Shown: one piece after another, positions 1-7,905 of the stretch
Numbering within the stretch: the first letter of the stretch is position 1
How the letters are laid out: each line of letters opens with the position of its first letter
Assembly: GCF_013456555.2 (NCBI RefSeq)
Contig: NZ_CP059154.1
Span: 3,410,001 to 3,474,000, forward strand
Direction: 5' to 3'
Length of the DNA: 64,000 nucleotides
Origin: Natrinema zhouii
GTDB lineage: Archaea; Halobacteriota; Halobacteria; Halobacteriales; Natrialbaceae
Program-made: the position numbers and the translations under genes
The notes under the pieces: model-generated
The model's database searches: none
What the model was told of the DNA's origin: nothing
The model's input: the letters and a program-made list of their open reading frames with translations, nothing else

Positions 1-898
1 AGCGCTGGCGGGTCCGTTCGGCGTGCGTCCCGGAGTCGACGAGGTACGTGCGGTGGTTCGATAGTTCGTCGATGAAGGTCTCGACGCCGGTGCCTTTCGT
101 GGCGACCGTCTCGACGATCGGTGGGGACCAGCTCTCGTCTTCGTCATCCCCGCCCTCGTCGGCCGTCTCGCCCCAGTCGTCGCCACCGCTGTCCATCGCG
201 TCGGCACCGTGGTGGCCGCCGCTCCCGCCCGCGAGCCCGCTTTCCTCGCCGAGATGGACCATCTCTCGCAGTTCTTGTACCGTGCGGTCCGCGCCGTCGC
301 GGTCGGCCTTGTTGACGACGAAGATATCGGCAATCTCGAGGATGCCGGCTTTCAGCGTCTGGATGTCGTCACCGGAGCCCGGCGGGACGAGCACGGCGAC
401 GGTGTCGGCGGTGCGGACGATATCGATCTCGTTTTGCCCCGCGCCGACGGTCTCGATGATGATCTTGTCCTTGCCGAAGGCGTCCATCGCTTTGACCGCG
501 TCCGCGGTCGCCGTCGAGAGTCCACCGAGGGTCCCTCGGGCGCTCATCGAGCGGACGAAGACGTCCATGTCGCCGACGGTGGAGGCCATCCGGATCCGAT
601 CGCCCAGCACGGCCCCGCCGGTAAACGGTGAGGAGGGATCGATCGCGATGATTCCGACCGTGTCACCGCGCTCGCGGTAAGACTCCGCGAGCTTGTCGAC
701 CAGCGTCGACTTGCCCGCGCCCGGCGAGCCGGTGATCCCGATGACGTCGGCGTTGCCGGTGTGGGCGTAGAGCTCCGAGACGAGGTCGCGATAGCCCGGC
801 GAGCGGTTCTCGATCTTCGAGATGACCCGGGCGAGCGCGCGGTGTTCCCCCGAAAGCAGCGCCTCGAGCAGCGACTGATCGTCGGGGTCCATGCTCAT
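1..898 (-). CDS. meaB: Methylmalonyl-CoA mutase-associated GTPase MeaB (3'-truncated by window edge)
   Basis: G3E-family P-loop GTPase (MeaB/ArgK) that gates cobalamin loading and protects methylmalonyl-CoA mutase from inactivation. The visible 299 residues begin MSMDPDDQSLLEAL. They hold a Walker A motif (GSPGAGKST, about residues 56-64), the switch region AIDPSSPFTGGA.LGDR typical of the family, a Walker B-like ETVGAGQNE, and the guanine-specificity motif NKAD. An acidic Gly/Asp/Glu-rich insertion follows NKAD, as expected for a haloarchaeal protein. The C-terminal dimerisation region lies beyond base 1. The ATG overlaps the stop of mcmA2 by four bases (ATGA), so the two genes are almost certainly cotranscribed and translationally coupled. 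Identification is firm. Older databases call this family LAO/AO transport ATPase. Confidence 0.95.
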   Translation of the reverse strand, partial: MSMDPDDQSLLEALLSGEHRALARVISKIENRSPGYRDLVSELYAHTGNADVIGITGSPGAGKSTLVDKLAESYRERGDTVGIIAIDPSSPFTGGAVLGDRIRMASTVGDMDVFVRSMSARGTLGGLSTATADAVKAMDAFGKDKIIIETVGAGQNEIDIVRTADTVAVLVPPGSGDDIQTLKAGILEIADIFVVNKADRDGADRTVQELREMVHLGEESGLAGGSGGHHGADAMDSGGDDWGETADEGGDDEDESWSPPIVETVATKGTGVETFIDELSNHRTYLVDSGTHAERTRQR

Positions 899-1311
899 CG
901 CTGGGGCGCGTTCTCGCGGACGAATTCGATGGTCTCCTCGACCGAGGTGCCGGGCCCGAAGATGGCCGCGACGCCCTGCTCTTTGAGCCCCTCGCGATCC
1001 TCGTCGGGAATGACGCCGCCGGCGAGGACGAGCGTGTCGTCTTTGGCACCGTACTCCTCGAGGCCGTCCATGATCTTCGGGAGGAGCGTGTCGTGTGCGC
1101 CCGAGAGGATCGAGATGCCGAGGACGTCGACGTCCTCTTGCACCGCTGCCTGGACGATTTCGTCGGGTGCTTTGTGCAGTCCGGAATAGATGACCTCGAA
1201 GCCGGCGTCTCGGAACGCGCGGGCGATGACGTGGGCCCCGCGGTCGTGGCCGTCGAGTCCGACTTTGGCGACGAGACACCGAATCGACTCCGCTTCCTGT
1301 TCGCTGCTCAT
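895..1311 (-). CDS. mcmA2: Methylmalonyl-CoA mutase, cobalamin-binding small subunit
   Basis: B12-binding chain of a two-subunit methylmalonyl-CoA mutase, which interconverts methylmalonyl-CoA and succinyl-CoA. At 138 residues it is essentially one B12-binding Rossmann domain. It carries the base-off cobalamin motif DGHDRG (DxHxxG; the His is the lower axial ligand), then SGLHKAPDEIV, GISILSGAH and LAGGVIPDED, all in family order. I chose the ATG giving MSSEQEAES; an in-frame extension to 1428 would add 39 Arg-rich residues unlike the family. The stop overlaps the start of meaB. The matching catalytic large subunit is encoded separately at 58769-60469 in this window, an arrangement common in archaea. 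Confidence 0.95.
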   Translation of the reverse strand: MSSEQEAESIRCLVAKVGLDGHDRGAHVIARAFRDAGFEVIYSGLHKAPDEIVQAAVQEDVDVLGISILSGAHDTLLPKIMDGLEEYGAKDDTLVLAGGVIPDEDREGLKEQGVAAIFGPGTSVEETIEFVRENAPQR

Positions 1312-1544
1312 ACCCACACCTTCCCGAGCCGACCGTTTGACTTTAACGGAAAATAGTTCGCATCCGACGCGCAGCGACGGGATTTGATCGGTAGCGATCC
1401 GACGGTCGAACGGCCGACGGTCGAACATTCTTCATGTCGTGACTGTCACGTTCTCCCGAAACCGTTCCGAACCAAAGGCTAAAGAGCGAAACGACCGAAC
1501 ATTCCGGTAATGACTATCATTCGTCTGCTGCGGAGGGATCTATC

Positions 1545-2219
1545 GTGGGCGTTGAAATAAAAGAAACGCGAGTGGCCGACGCCGAGTTCGAGGCGATGAA
1601 AGGCTTCGTCTTCGAGTATCTCGCCGCGAGCGTCGAGAAAGAAGAGGAAGGCGGTCGGATGCGCTGGTACCCCTGGCACTCCGCCGAATACCGGCACAAC
1701 CACATCCTCAACGTCGTCGACCTCGCGGTCGAGATCGCCGAGAAGGAGGGCGCGGACACCGACGTCACCCGCGTCGCCGCCCTCTTTCACGACGTCGCCA
1801 AACTCGAGACCGATCAGGAACTCCACGCGGAGGCCGGCGCTCGCGTCGCCCGCGAGTACCTCGAGTCGCGCGGGGAGTACCCCGACTCGTTCATCCAGCA
1901 GGTGTGTCGCGCCATCGAACAGCACTCCCACCAGGGAGATCTGACCGACCTCGCACTGGAGACCCAGTGCCTCATCGAGGCCGACCTGCTCGATAAGGTC
2001 GGCGCGAACGGCACCGCCCTGATGTTGCTCCGGATGGGCTACGAGGCCCGCACTCACATGGAGTGCGACGAGATGATCGAGCGCGTGCTCGAACGCGGCT
2101 ACGACGCCGCCTCGCGGGTCGAGAGCGACACCGCCGAGAGCATCGCCCACCAACGGCTCAAACGCGTCAAGTGGTTCAGCGAGTGGCTCGAGGACGAGAT
2201 CGCCGCGCTGGGCGAGTAG
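1545..2219 (+). CDS. HD-domain metal-dependent phosphohydrolase
   Basis: 224 residues with a complete HD signature: His in YRHNHILNV (about residue 50), the HD pair in ALFHDVAKLE (about 85), a further His in EQHSHQ (about 125), and the closing Asp in IEADLLDKVG (about 148). HD proteins of this size usually hydrolyse nucleotides or phosphoesters using two divalent metals; the substrate cannot be read from the sequence. The start is GTG, preceded by a good Shine-Dalgarno sequence (GGAGGG about 8 bases upstream), which is unusual in this window and decides the start. The nearest upstream ATG (1510) is out of frame. It is transcribed divergently from the mcmA2-meaB pair. Confidence 0.85.
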   Translation: MGVEIKETRVADAEFEAMKGFVFEYLAASVEKEEEGGRMRWYPWHSAEYRHNHILNVVDLAVEIAEKEGADTDVTRVAALFHDVAKLETDQELHAEAGARVAREYLESRGEYPDSFIQQVCRAIEQHSHQGDLTDLALETQCLIEADLLDKVGANGTALMLLRMGYEARTHMECDEMIERVLERGYDAASRVESDTAESIAHQRLKRVKWFSEWLEDEIAALGE

Positions 2220-2371
2220 CTCGTCGGCCGACTGCCGCCGGTCGTAACAGCGTATTGATTAGTGTGTGCTATAGGCCGGTTTCATCGGTCGGACTCGGTG
2301 ATAACAGATATTTGATAAATTTGCCGAGTCGGCCAGTGCGTTCATACTGATGTGGTCTCCAGACGAGTATA

Positions 2372-2872
2372 ATGGTATCCCCCCGTCGGACGAGTCTCAT
2401 CGCGACCTGCGTGCTCTGCTGTCTCGTTCTCTTCGCAGCCGCTCCGATCACGACGGCTACCCAGGAGTCATCCGCGCGCGATCAGATTGCTGCCGATTCG
2501 AACGGACAGCCGGTCTCGACGTGTTTCACCGGTGGGGGACACACGTTTACCATCGGTTCTGAAGAGAGCACACACATCTGGGTACGGCTCCACGCGGCGA
2601 TGCTGACCGACTCGGGCGGCTCCGTCGGGGCGGAACTCGTCGACTCGACCGGCGACAGCTCGATCATTGAAGTCATGGCGGGATTCAACTACGTTGGCGA
2701 CGGGTTCCTCGATCTGCTGACGAGTCCCACCGACGCGTTCGACCTGGTCCACGGCTATGGATTCCAGATCCCGGTGCTCGACGTCGGACCCGAAACGGAG
2801 AACGGAGCGTCTTCCGACGCCGCTACCGCCCACTCGAGCGACGACAGTCCGTTCGAACTGCTCAGGTGTTGA
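2372..2872 (+). CDS. Predicted exported protein of unknown function
   Basis: 166 residues. The N-terminus (two Arg, then a hydrophobic stretch with LIATCVLCCLVLFAAA at about residues 9-24 and an Ala-rich exit) looks like a Sec-type signal peptide or a single membrane anchor. The rest is Ser/Asp/Glu-rich, with a glycine-rich segment near residues 53-60 and VMAGFNYVGDGFLDLL near 100. The tail contains Ser/Asp-rich low complexity. I do not recognise a domain. Codon use matches the core genes around it. It stands alone between the convergent LysE gene and the HD gene. Confidence 0.6.
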   Translation: MVSPRRTSLIATCVLCCLVLFAAAPITTATQESSARDQIAADSNGQPVSTCFTGGGHTFTIGSEESTHIWVRLHAAMLTDSGGSVGAELVDSTGDSSIIEVMAGFNYVGDGFLDLLTSPTDAFDLVHGYGFQIPVLDVGPETENGASSDAATAHSSDDSPFELLRC

Positions 2873-2953
2873 TCCGCGTCGGTTCGAACGACGGTCGATG
2901 GCAATGCAGGGCTGACTCAGCGCGGCCGTCGCCGCTATCGAACGCCGCGTGAC

Positions 2954-3634
2954 TCAGACGATGCGGAGCGCCCCCATCACGAGAAATAGCAGTCCGAATC
3001 CGACGAGGACGACGGCGCTCAACACGGCGACCGCGGGTGCGAAGGCGTCGACGCGTCGTCCCGCCGCGACCAGCGCCGCCGGATAGGCGACGATCCAGCA
3101 CGCGACGCCACCGAAGAAGCCGACCAGCAGCGCCGGAGAGCCGGTCTGGACGACCAACGTGCCCTCGAGCGCCTGCCCGACCGCCGGGGCGTGTGCGAGC
3201 ACGTCCAGCGTCCCCGGCTCGAGCAGGCCGACGCCGACGGTGAGCCAGAAGCCGATCTGATAGGGGTTGGTCAGCGACAGGACGAAGGTCTTCCTGAACC
3301 CCGAGGCAGCGGCTCGACCCGCGTCGGTGAACGACGTGGCGGTTCTGGCCTCGTTGATCGCGCCGATCGCGAAGTACAGCATGAGACAGCCGCCGGCCAG
3401 ATAGAGCGCGGGGCGGACGCCCGAAACGCGATCGATCACGGCGGCGATACCGGCCAGCGTGAGGGCGAAGAAGATCACGTCCGCGACCATCGCACCGAGG
3501 CCGGCCCGAAAGCCGGCCGCCCAGCCGCGGACGACGCTTTCCTCAGCGATGATCGCGTTCATCGGCCCCGGCGGGGCAGCGAGCGCGAGCCCGAAGCAGA
3601 CGCCGGCCAGGACTGTGACGACGAGAGAAGCCAC
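2954..3634 (-). CDS. LysE-family amino-acid/metabolite exporter
   Basis: 226 residues with about six hydrophobic membrane segments. The N-terminal signature FGLALAAPPGPMNAII is the hallmark of the LysE/RhtB superfamily (the PPGP motif after the first helix). A second conserved patch, KTFVLSLTNPYQIGFW, matches the family's internal NP motif in the middle helices. Such carriers expel amino acids or related small molecules in exchange for protons; the substrate is unknown here. A start at 3634 gives MASLVVTVLAG, a correct N-terminus for the family. The 212 bases between this gene and topA show no credible gene. Confidence 0.85.
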   Translation of the reverse strand: MASLVVTVLAGVCFGLALAAPPGPMNAIIAEESVVRGWAAGFRAGLGAMVADVIFFALTLAGIAAVIDRVSGVRPALYLAGGCLMLYFAIGAINEARTATSFTDAGRAAASGFRKTFVLSLTNPYQIGFWLTVGVGLLEPGTLDVLAHAPAVGQALEGTLVVQTGSPALLVGFFGGVACWIVAYPAALVAAGRRVDAFAPAVAVLSAVVLVGFGLLFLVMGALRIV

Positions 3635-3833
3635 GAGTTTCAGTACCGAATGGGCGCGCTGCCGTGAAAAGGATAGTGACTTCGGCCGTACCGGCCCGCT
3701 GGACGCTGTCAGACGTGGACACCGTCGCCATCTCCGCGCAGGCCGTGATGGTCATAGAGTGTCCTTCAAGTGCGAGACGCTCTCCGAAGGCGTCCGGAAG
3801 GTCGAAAAGCGGGTCTGAATCGGTCGACGGGCG

Positions 3834-3838
3834 AAAAA
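3834..3838 (-). terminator. Oligo-T run after topA
   Basis: Read on the minus strand, five consecutive T lie about 8 bases beyond the topA stop, in the context GGCTTTTTCG. Short T-runs act as intrinsic terminators in archaea. No hairpin is obvious, and a single T5 is weak evidence. Confidence 0.3.
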
Positions 3839-3846
3839 GCCTAGTC

Positions 3847-6327
3847 CTACGCCTTTGCCTGCCAGCTCCGGACGCGGTCGGCGCTGACGCCCTCAACATC
3901 CGACGCGATTGCGTCGGGATCGGCGTCGGTCAGGTCCTCGAGGTCCTCGATCCCCGCGTCGGCCAGCTTCTCGACGGTCTTCGCGCCGACGCCGTCGAGC
4001 GCCTCGAGGTCCGAGCCCGTCTCGCTCTCGCGGGCCTGGAACTCCTGGTAGTTGCAGATGGGACAGCCCAGCTCCCAGGGCTCGTCGCCGCTGTGGACGA
4101 CGATCTCGGGCAGCTCGTGTTCGTCGCAGTACTCGTCGGTGACCTCGATATCGCCGCGCCGGGGGAGGGGCAGCGAGTACTCGCAGTCGGGGTAGCGCGT
4201 ACAGCCCACGAGTCGTGAACCGCTCTGGAGCGTTTTGACGGCGAGTTCGCCGCCGTGCTCGTCTCCACACTCGGGACACTCGCCCAGCACCGGCCCCTCG
4301 CCGGCGTCCTCGGCCTTACAGAGGGGGCAGCCGTGGACGAATGTCTGCCGGCCCGCGAGCATCTTGACCTCGTTCAGGCCGTGGTCCTCGCACTCCTCCT
4401 CGAGGATGAGCGGCTTGCCGGTCGAGGGCAGCGGTAGCGTGTTCTCGCAGTCGGGGTAGCCGTCGCAGCCGATGAAGTACGATCCGTGGCGACTCCGGCG
4501 CACGAGCAGGTCCTCGCCGCACTCGGGACACGGCCCTAGCCGCTTGTCGTCTTTCAGCGACTTGCGGAGGTGGTCGCCGATCTCGTCGCGCGAGTCGGCG
4601 AGGTTCTCGAAGATCTCCTCGAGCATCTCCCGGGACTCGTCGGTCACGTCGTCGAGCGTCGCCTCGCCGTTCGCGATGGCGTCCATGTCCTGCTCGAGCT
4701 GGGCGGTCATCTCCTCGCTGACGATCCGGTCGGCGTAGTTCTCGGCCGCGTCGACGACGGCCATCGCGAGTTTCGTCGGCCGCGGCGGATCGCTCTCGAT
4801 GTAGCCCCGATCGTACAGCTTCTCGAGGGTGTTGTGACGCGTCGACTTCGTCCCGATCCCCATGTCCTCCATCGTCTCGATGAGCCGCGACTGGCCGTAT
4901 CTGCGCGGCGGCTGGGTCTCCTTGCCCTCGAGTTCGACGTCCGTCAGCGCCAGTTCCTCACCTTCGTCGACGTCGGGAACGTGGTTCTCCGTCGTACTGA
5001 AGTACGGATAGACGTCGTGATAGCCGGGTTCGACGAGCCGCTTGCCGTTGGCCTTCAGCCGGCAGTCGTCGACCTCGGCGACGACCTTGAGGTGTTCCCA
5101 GACCGCCGCGTCGGCGACGGTCGCGTAGAACCGCCGGACGACGAGTTCGAAGACCTCCCACTCGTCGTCGCTCACGTCGCCGCGGGTCGGAATCTCGCCC
5201 GTCGGGTGAATCGGCGGGTGGTCGGTCGTCTCCTCGTCACCTTCCGTCGGATTGATCTCGTCGGCCTCGAGCAGTGACTCGGCCGAGTCGCCGAGCGTGG
5301 GATGGCTGGCGAACTCGTCCAGGAGCGCTTCGGGATCGAGGTCGTCCGGATAGACGGTGTTGTCGGTCCGCGGATAGGTGATGTAACCGGCCGTGTAGAG
5401 GTCCTCGGCAATCGACATCGCCCGTTTGGCCGAGTAGCCGATGGCGCTCGCCGCGCGGATGAACTGGGTCGTGTTGAACGGCTCGGGCGGCGCGTCGGTG
5501 CGGGTCCGCCGGTTGACGTCGACGACGGTCGCCGCGTCGCGGCTCGAGAGCGTGTCGTAGACCGCGTCCGCAGTCGACTCGTCCCAGACGCGTTCGGCCT
5601 CGTTGCCGTCCTCGTCGCGGTAGAAGTACTGCGCTTCGAACGTCGTCTCATCTTTCGTCAGATCCGCGAAGATTTCCCAGTAGTCCTCCGGATCGAACGC
5701 CTCGATCTCGCGCTCGCGGTCGACGATCAGCTTCAGCGTCGGCGACTGCACCCGGCCGACGGAGATGAAGTCGTTGCCCAGCTGGCCCGCGGACAGCGAG
5801 AGGTAGCGGGTGAGTGCGGCCCCCCAGACGAGGTCGATGATCTGGCGGGCCTCGCCGGCGGCCGCGAGATCGAAGTCGAGCTCGTCGGGTTCGTCGAACG
5901 CGCTCTGGACCTCGTTTTCCGTAATCGAGGAGAACCGTACTCGGCGGATCGGCACGTCATCGTCGACGTTGCGGACGATGTCGTAGGCCTCCTTCCCGAT
6001 CAGTTCCCCCTCGCGGTCGTAGTCCGTCGCGATCGTCACGCGGTTTGCGCGACGGGACAGCAATCGCAGCGTCGCGACGATGTTCTCCTTCGTCGCGGTC
6101 TTCTCGACGTTCGCGTCGATCAGTTCGACCGGCTCGACATCCCGCCAATCGGAGTACTCCGAAGGGAAGTCCACGCCGACGACGTGGCCCGATAGCCCCA
6201 CGCAGCGCTTGCCGCCCCACTCGTAGATGTTGACGCCGTTCTCGCGACTCGAGTCGTAGGTCCCGCCGCTCAGGATGTCGGCGATCCGGCGGGCTGCGTT
6301 GTCCTTCTCCGTGATTATCAGTTCCAC
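3847..6327 (-). CDS. topA: DNA topoisomerase I (type IA, archaeal)
   Basis: 826-residue type IA topoisomerase that relaxes negative supercoils through a covalent 5'-phosphotyrosine. The TOPRIM domain has the catalytic Glu7 (IITEKDNA) and the DxDxE triad at D102/D104/E106 (TDYDREGE). The active-site tyrosine is Y318 in GYITYPRTDN. SVGRVQSPTL and MGIGTKSTRH are also conserved. The C-terminus carries several four-cysteine zinc ribbons (CPECGED...GCDGYPDC and similar, about residues 595-760), then a helix-hairpin-helix tail (about 780-826, LDGVGAKTVEKL). The start is GTG (MELIITEKD), the normal archaeal N-terminus. No reverse-gyrase helicase domain is present, consistent with a mesophile. Confidence 0.97.
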   Translation of the reverse strand: MELIITEKDNAARRIADILSGGTYDSSRENGVNIYEWGGKRCVGLSGHVVGVDFPSEYSDWRDVEPVELIDANVEKTATKENIVATLRLLSRRANRVTIATDYDREGELIGKEAYDIVRNVDDDVPIRRVRFSSITENEVQSAFDEPDELDFDLAAAGEARQIIDLVWGAALTRYLSLSAGQLGNDFISVGRVQSPTLKLIVDREREIEAFDPEDYWEIFADLTKDETTFEAQYFYRDEDGNEAERVWDESTADAVYDTLSSRDAATVVDVNRRTRTDAPPEPFNTTQFIRAASAIGYSAKRAMSIAEDLYTAGYITYPRTDNTVYPDDLDPEALLDEFASHPTLGDSAESLLEADEINPTEGDEETTDHPPIHPTGEIPTRGDVSDDEWEVFELVVRRFYATVADAAVWEHLKVVAEVDDCRLKANGKRLVEPGYHDVYPYFSTTENHVPDVDEGEELALTDVELEGKETQPPRRYGQSRLIETMEDMGIGTKSTRHNTLEKLYDRGYIESDPPRPTKLAMAVVDAAENYADRIVSEEMTAQLEQDMDAIANGEATLDDVTDESREMLEEIFENLADSRDEIGDHLRKSLKDDKRLGPCPECGEDLLVRRSRHGSYFIGCDGYPDCENTLPLPSTGKPLILEEECEDHGLNEVKMLAGRQTFVHGCPLCKAEDAGEGPVLGECPECGDEHGGELAVKTLQSGSRLVGCTRYPDCEYSLPLPRRGDIEVTDEYCDEHELPEIVVHSGDEPWELGCPICNYQEFQARESETGSDLEALDGVGAKTVEKLADAGIEDLEDLTDADPDAIASDVEGVSADRVRSWQAKA

Positions 6328-6498
6328 CGCGGCTCACCTCCCGGTCCTCGAGCGTCCGGTCGTCGCGGACGAGTATCGTTCATCGTCGCTCGATACGAGT
6401 GAAGATCTGATAACGTTTTCGCCAAAATCGACCGACAGCGCGGGTGTGCGCGCTGCGCGGGCTCGCGTGGGTGCGGTCGCGCGTGCGAAGGACCGTGC

Positions 6499-6792
6499 GG
6501 AGCCGGCAACCGAATCCCGCTCGTGGCCGTCCTCGCCTTCTCCTGGACCGTGACGATCCCCGGAACCGGCGTGACGATTACCGCACTGGGATGGGGCGTC
6601 GACGGAATCTGGTGGGCGTTCGCCGTCGGCATGATCGCGGCCTTCGTCGTGGCCGTCATTTGGTTCCGGCTCGGAACCTGGACCGAGGGCGTCATCGACG
6701 ACGGCGCTACCGAGACCGATAGCGAGGGCGGCGTTCCTCGAGACGAATCGGCAACCGGCGGCGAGAGCGAGCCGGATTTCGTCGACGATTGA
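6499..6792 (+). pseudogene. C-terminal remnant of a MATE-family multidrug efflux protein
   Basis: The frame reads GAGNRIPLVAVLAF, then LGWGVDGIWWAFAVGM, then IWFRLGTWTEGVID. These match the last two membrane segments and end of MATE (NorM/DinF) transporters, which normally have about 450-490 residues and twelve membrane helices. Only about the last 98 codons are present. Upstream in the same frame the translation becomes Cys/Arg/Gly-rich nonsense (from about 6440), so the 5' three quarters of the gene is gone. A short product could start at the GTG at 6523 (89 residues, with an acidic hydrophilic tail), but a two-helix fragment would not transport. The homology is recalled from family motifs, not computed. 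Confidence 0.65.
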
Positions 6793-6901
6793 GCGCTCGA
6801 GTCAGCCGATTCGCATTGGGGCTCGAGTTACCAATCGATAACCGAAGTTGCGCTTCTCTTCTTCGATCTCTCTCCCCGGAGAGAAGCACACGAACGTTGA
6901 T

Positions 6902-6935
6902 TTATCACGGATAGCGACTACGACAGACTTATCAC
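6902..6935 (+). promoter_or_regulatory. Candidate thi4 promoter/operator: two TTATCAC copies
   Basis: The heptamer TTATCAC occurs at 6902-6908 and again at 6929-6935, start-to-start 27 bases, with the second copy 24 bases before the thi4 ATG at 6960. The second copy sits where a haloarchaeal TATA box would lie for a leaderless transcript. The first could be an operator or an upstream element. Haloarchaeal thi4 is known to be repressed through ThiR, encoded at 13030-13929. Assigning these sites to ThiR is inference. Confidence 0.35.
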
Positions 6936-6959
6936 TACTCTGTGTTACTACCCAGTTGT

Positions 6960-7880
6960 ATGAGCGAATTCGAGCAATTCAGTCAGGTCGGCGAAGCCGA
7001 CGTTACCCGCGCCATCGGACAGGAGTGGACCGAGGAGTTCATGGACTTCTCGGACTCGGACGTCATCATCATCGGCGGCGGACCATCGGGGCTCACGGCC
7101 GCAAAGGAGCTCTCCGAGCGGGGCGTGAAGGTAATGGTCGTCGAGAAGAACAACTACCTCGGCGGCGGCTTCTGGCTCGGCGGGTTCCTGATGAACAAGG
7201 TGACCGTGCGCCATCCGGCCCAGAAGGTTCTCGACGAACTCGAGGTGGACTACAAGGAGTCCCAGGACAGCGAGGGGCTCTACGTCGCGAACGGCCCCGA
7301 GGCCTGTTCGGGTCTCATCAAGGCCGCCTGCGACGCGGGCGCGAAGATGCAGAACATGACCGAGTTCACCGACATCGTCATCCGCGAGGACCACCGCGTC
7401 GGCGGCATCGTCATGAACTGGACGCCCGTCCACGCGCTGCCCCGCGAGATCACCTGCGTCGATCCGATCGCGGTCGAAGCCGATCTGGTGATCGACGCCA
7501 CCGGCCACGACGCGATGGCCGTCAAGAAACTCGACGAGCGCGGCGTCCTCGACGCGCCGGGCCTTGAGGAGGAGGCCAGCGGCATGGACAGCACCGGCGA
7601 CGACACCTACGGCGCGCCCGGTCACGACTCGCCCGGTCACGACTCGATGTGGGTCGGCAAGTCCGAGGACGCCGTCGTCGAACACACCGGACTCGTCCAC
7701 GAGGGCCTGATCGCCACCGGGATGGCGACCGCGACGACCTACGGCCTCCCGCGGATGGGACCGACCTTCGGTGCCATGCTCGTCTCCGGCAAGCGCGCCG
7801 CACAGGTCGCGCTGGACGAACTCGAGGTCGACGCCGATCCCGTGGAACTGACTTCGCGCGCCGCACCGGCCGACGACTGA
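6960..7880 (+). CDS. thi4: Thiamine thiazole synthase (Thi4)
   Basis: 306-residue FAD/NAD-binding enzyme that makes the thiazole precursor of thiamine from NAD and glycine. A dinucleotide-binding fold opens with [16 protein letters not shown] (about residues 36-51). Conserved [13 protein letters not shown] (about 68-80), [18 protein letters not shown] and [11 protein letters not shown] follow. The sulfur-donor position holds Cys166 (ITCVDP). Methanogen enzymes have His there and use free sulfide, while yeast and Haloferax have Cys and sacrifice it once per turnover, so this is predicted to be the suicide type. A start at 6960 gives [11 protein letters not shown]; the upstream in-frame codon at 6942 adds six unlikely residues. 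The acidic loop at about 205-240 holds a duplicated PGHDS pentapeptide. Confidence 0.95.
   Translation: MSEFEQFSQVGEADVTRAIGQEWTEEFMDFSDSDVIIIGGGPSGLTAAKELSERGVKVMVVEKNNYLGGGFWLGGFLMNKVTVRHPAQKVLDELEVDYKESQDSEGLYVANGPEACSGLIKAACDAGAKMQNMTEFTDIVIREDHRVGGIVMNWTPVHALPREITCVDPIAVEADLVIDATGHDAMAVKKLDERGVLDAPGLEEEASGMDSTGDDTYGAPGHDSPGHDSMWVGKSEDAVVEHTGLVHEGLIATGMATATTYGLPRMGPTFGAMLVSGKRAAQVALDELEVDADPVELTSRAAPADD
7617..7646 (+). repeat. 15-bp perfect tandem duplication inside thi4
   Basis: CCCGGTCACGACTCG is repeated twice head to tail and encodes [10 protein letters not shown] in a surface-loop region of Thi4. The frame is kept. Confidence 0.85.
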
Positions 7881-7905
7881 GCGGGACGATCACGCATCGA
7901 CGTCG

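Noticed and set aside
3635..3846. Short minus-strand frame containing MTITACAEMATV between LysE and topA
   Set aside because: It runs into the LysE gene in the wrong frame, has no family resemblance and no promoter or ribosome-binding site.
6793..6959. A TPP riboswitch upstream of thi4
   Set aside because: No THI-box core (CTGAGA or ACCTGATCTGG-like) is present; archaeal thi4 control by ThiR is the better explanation.
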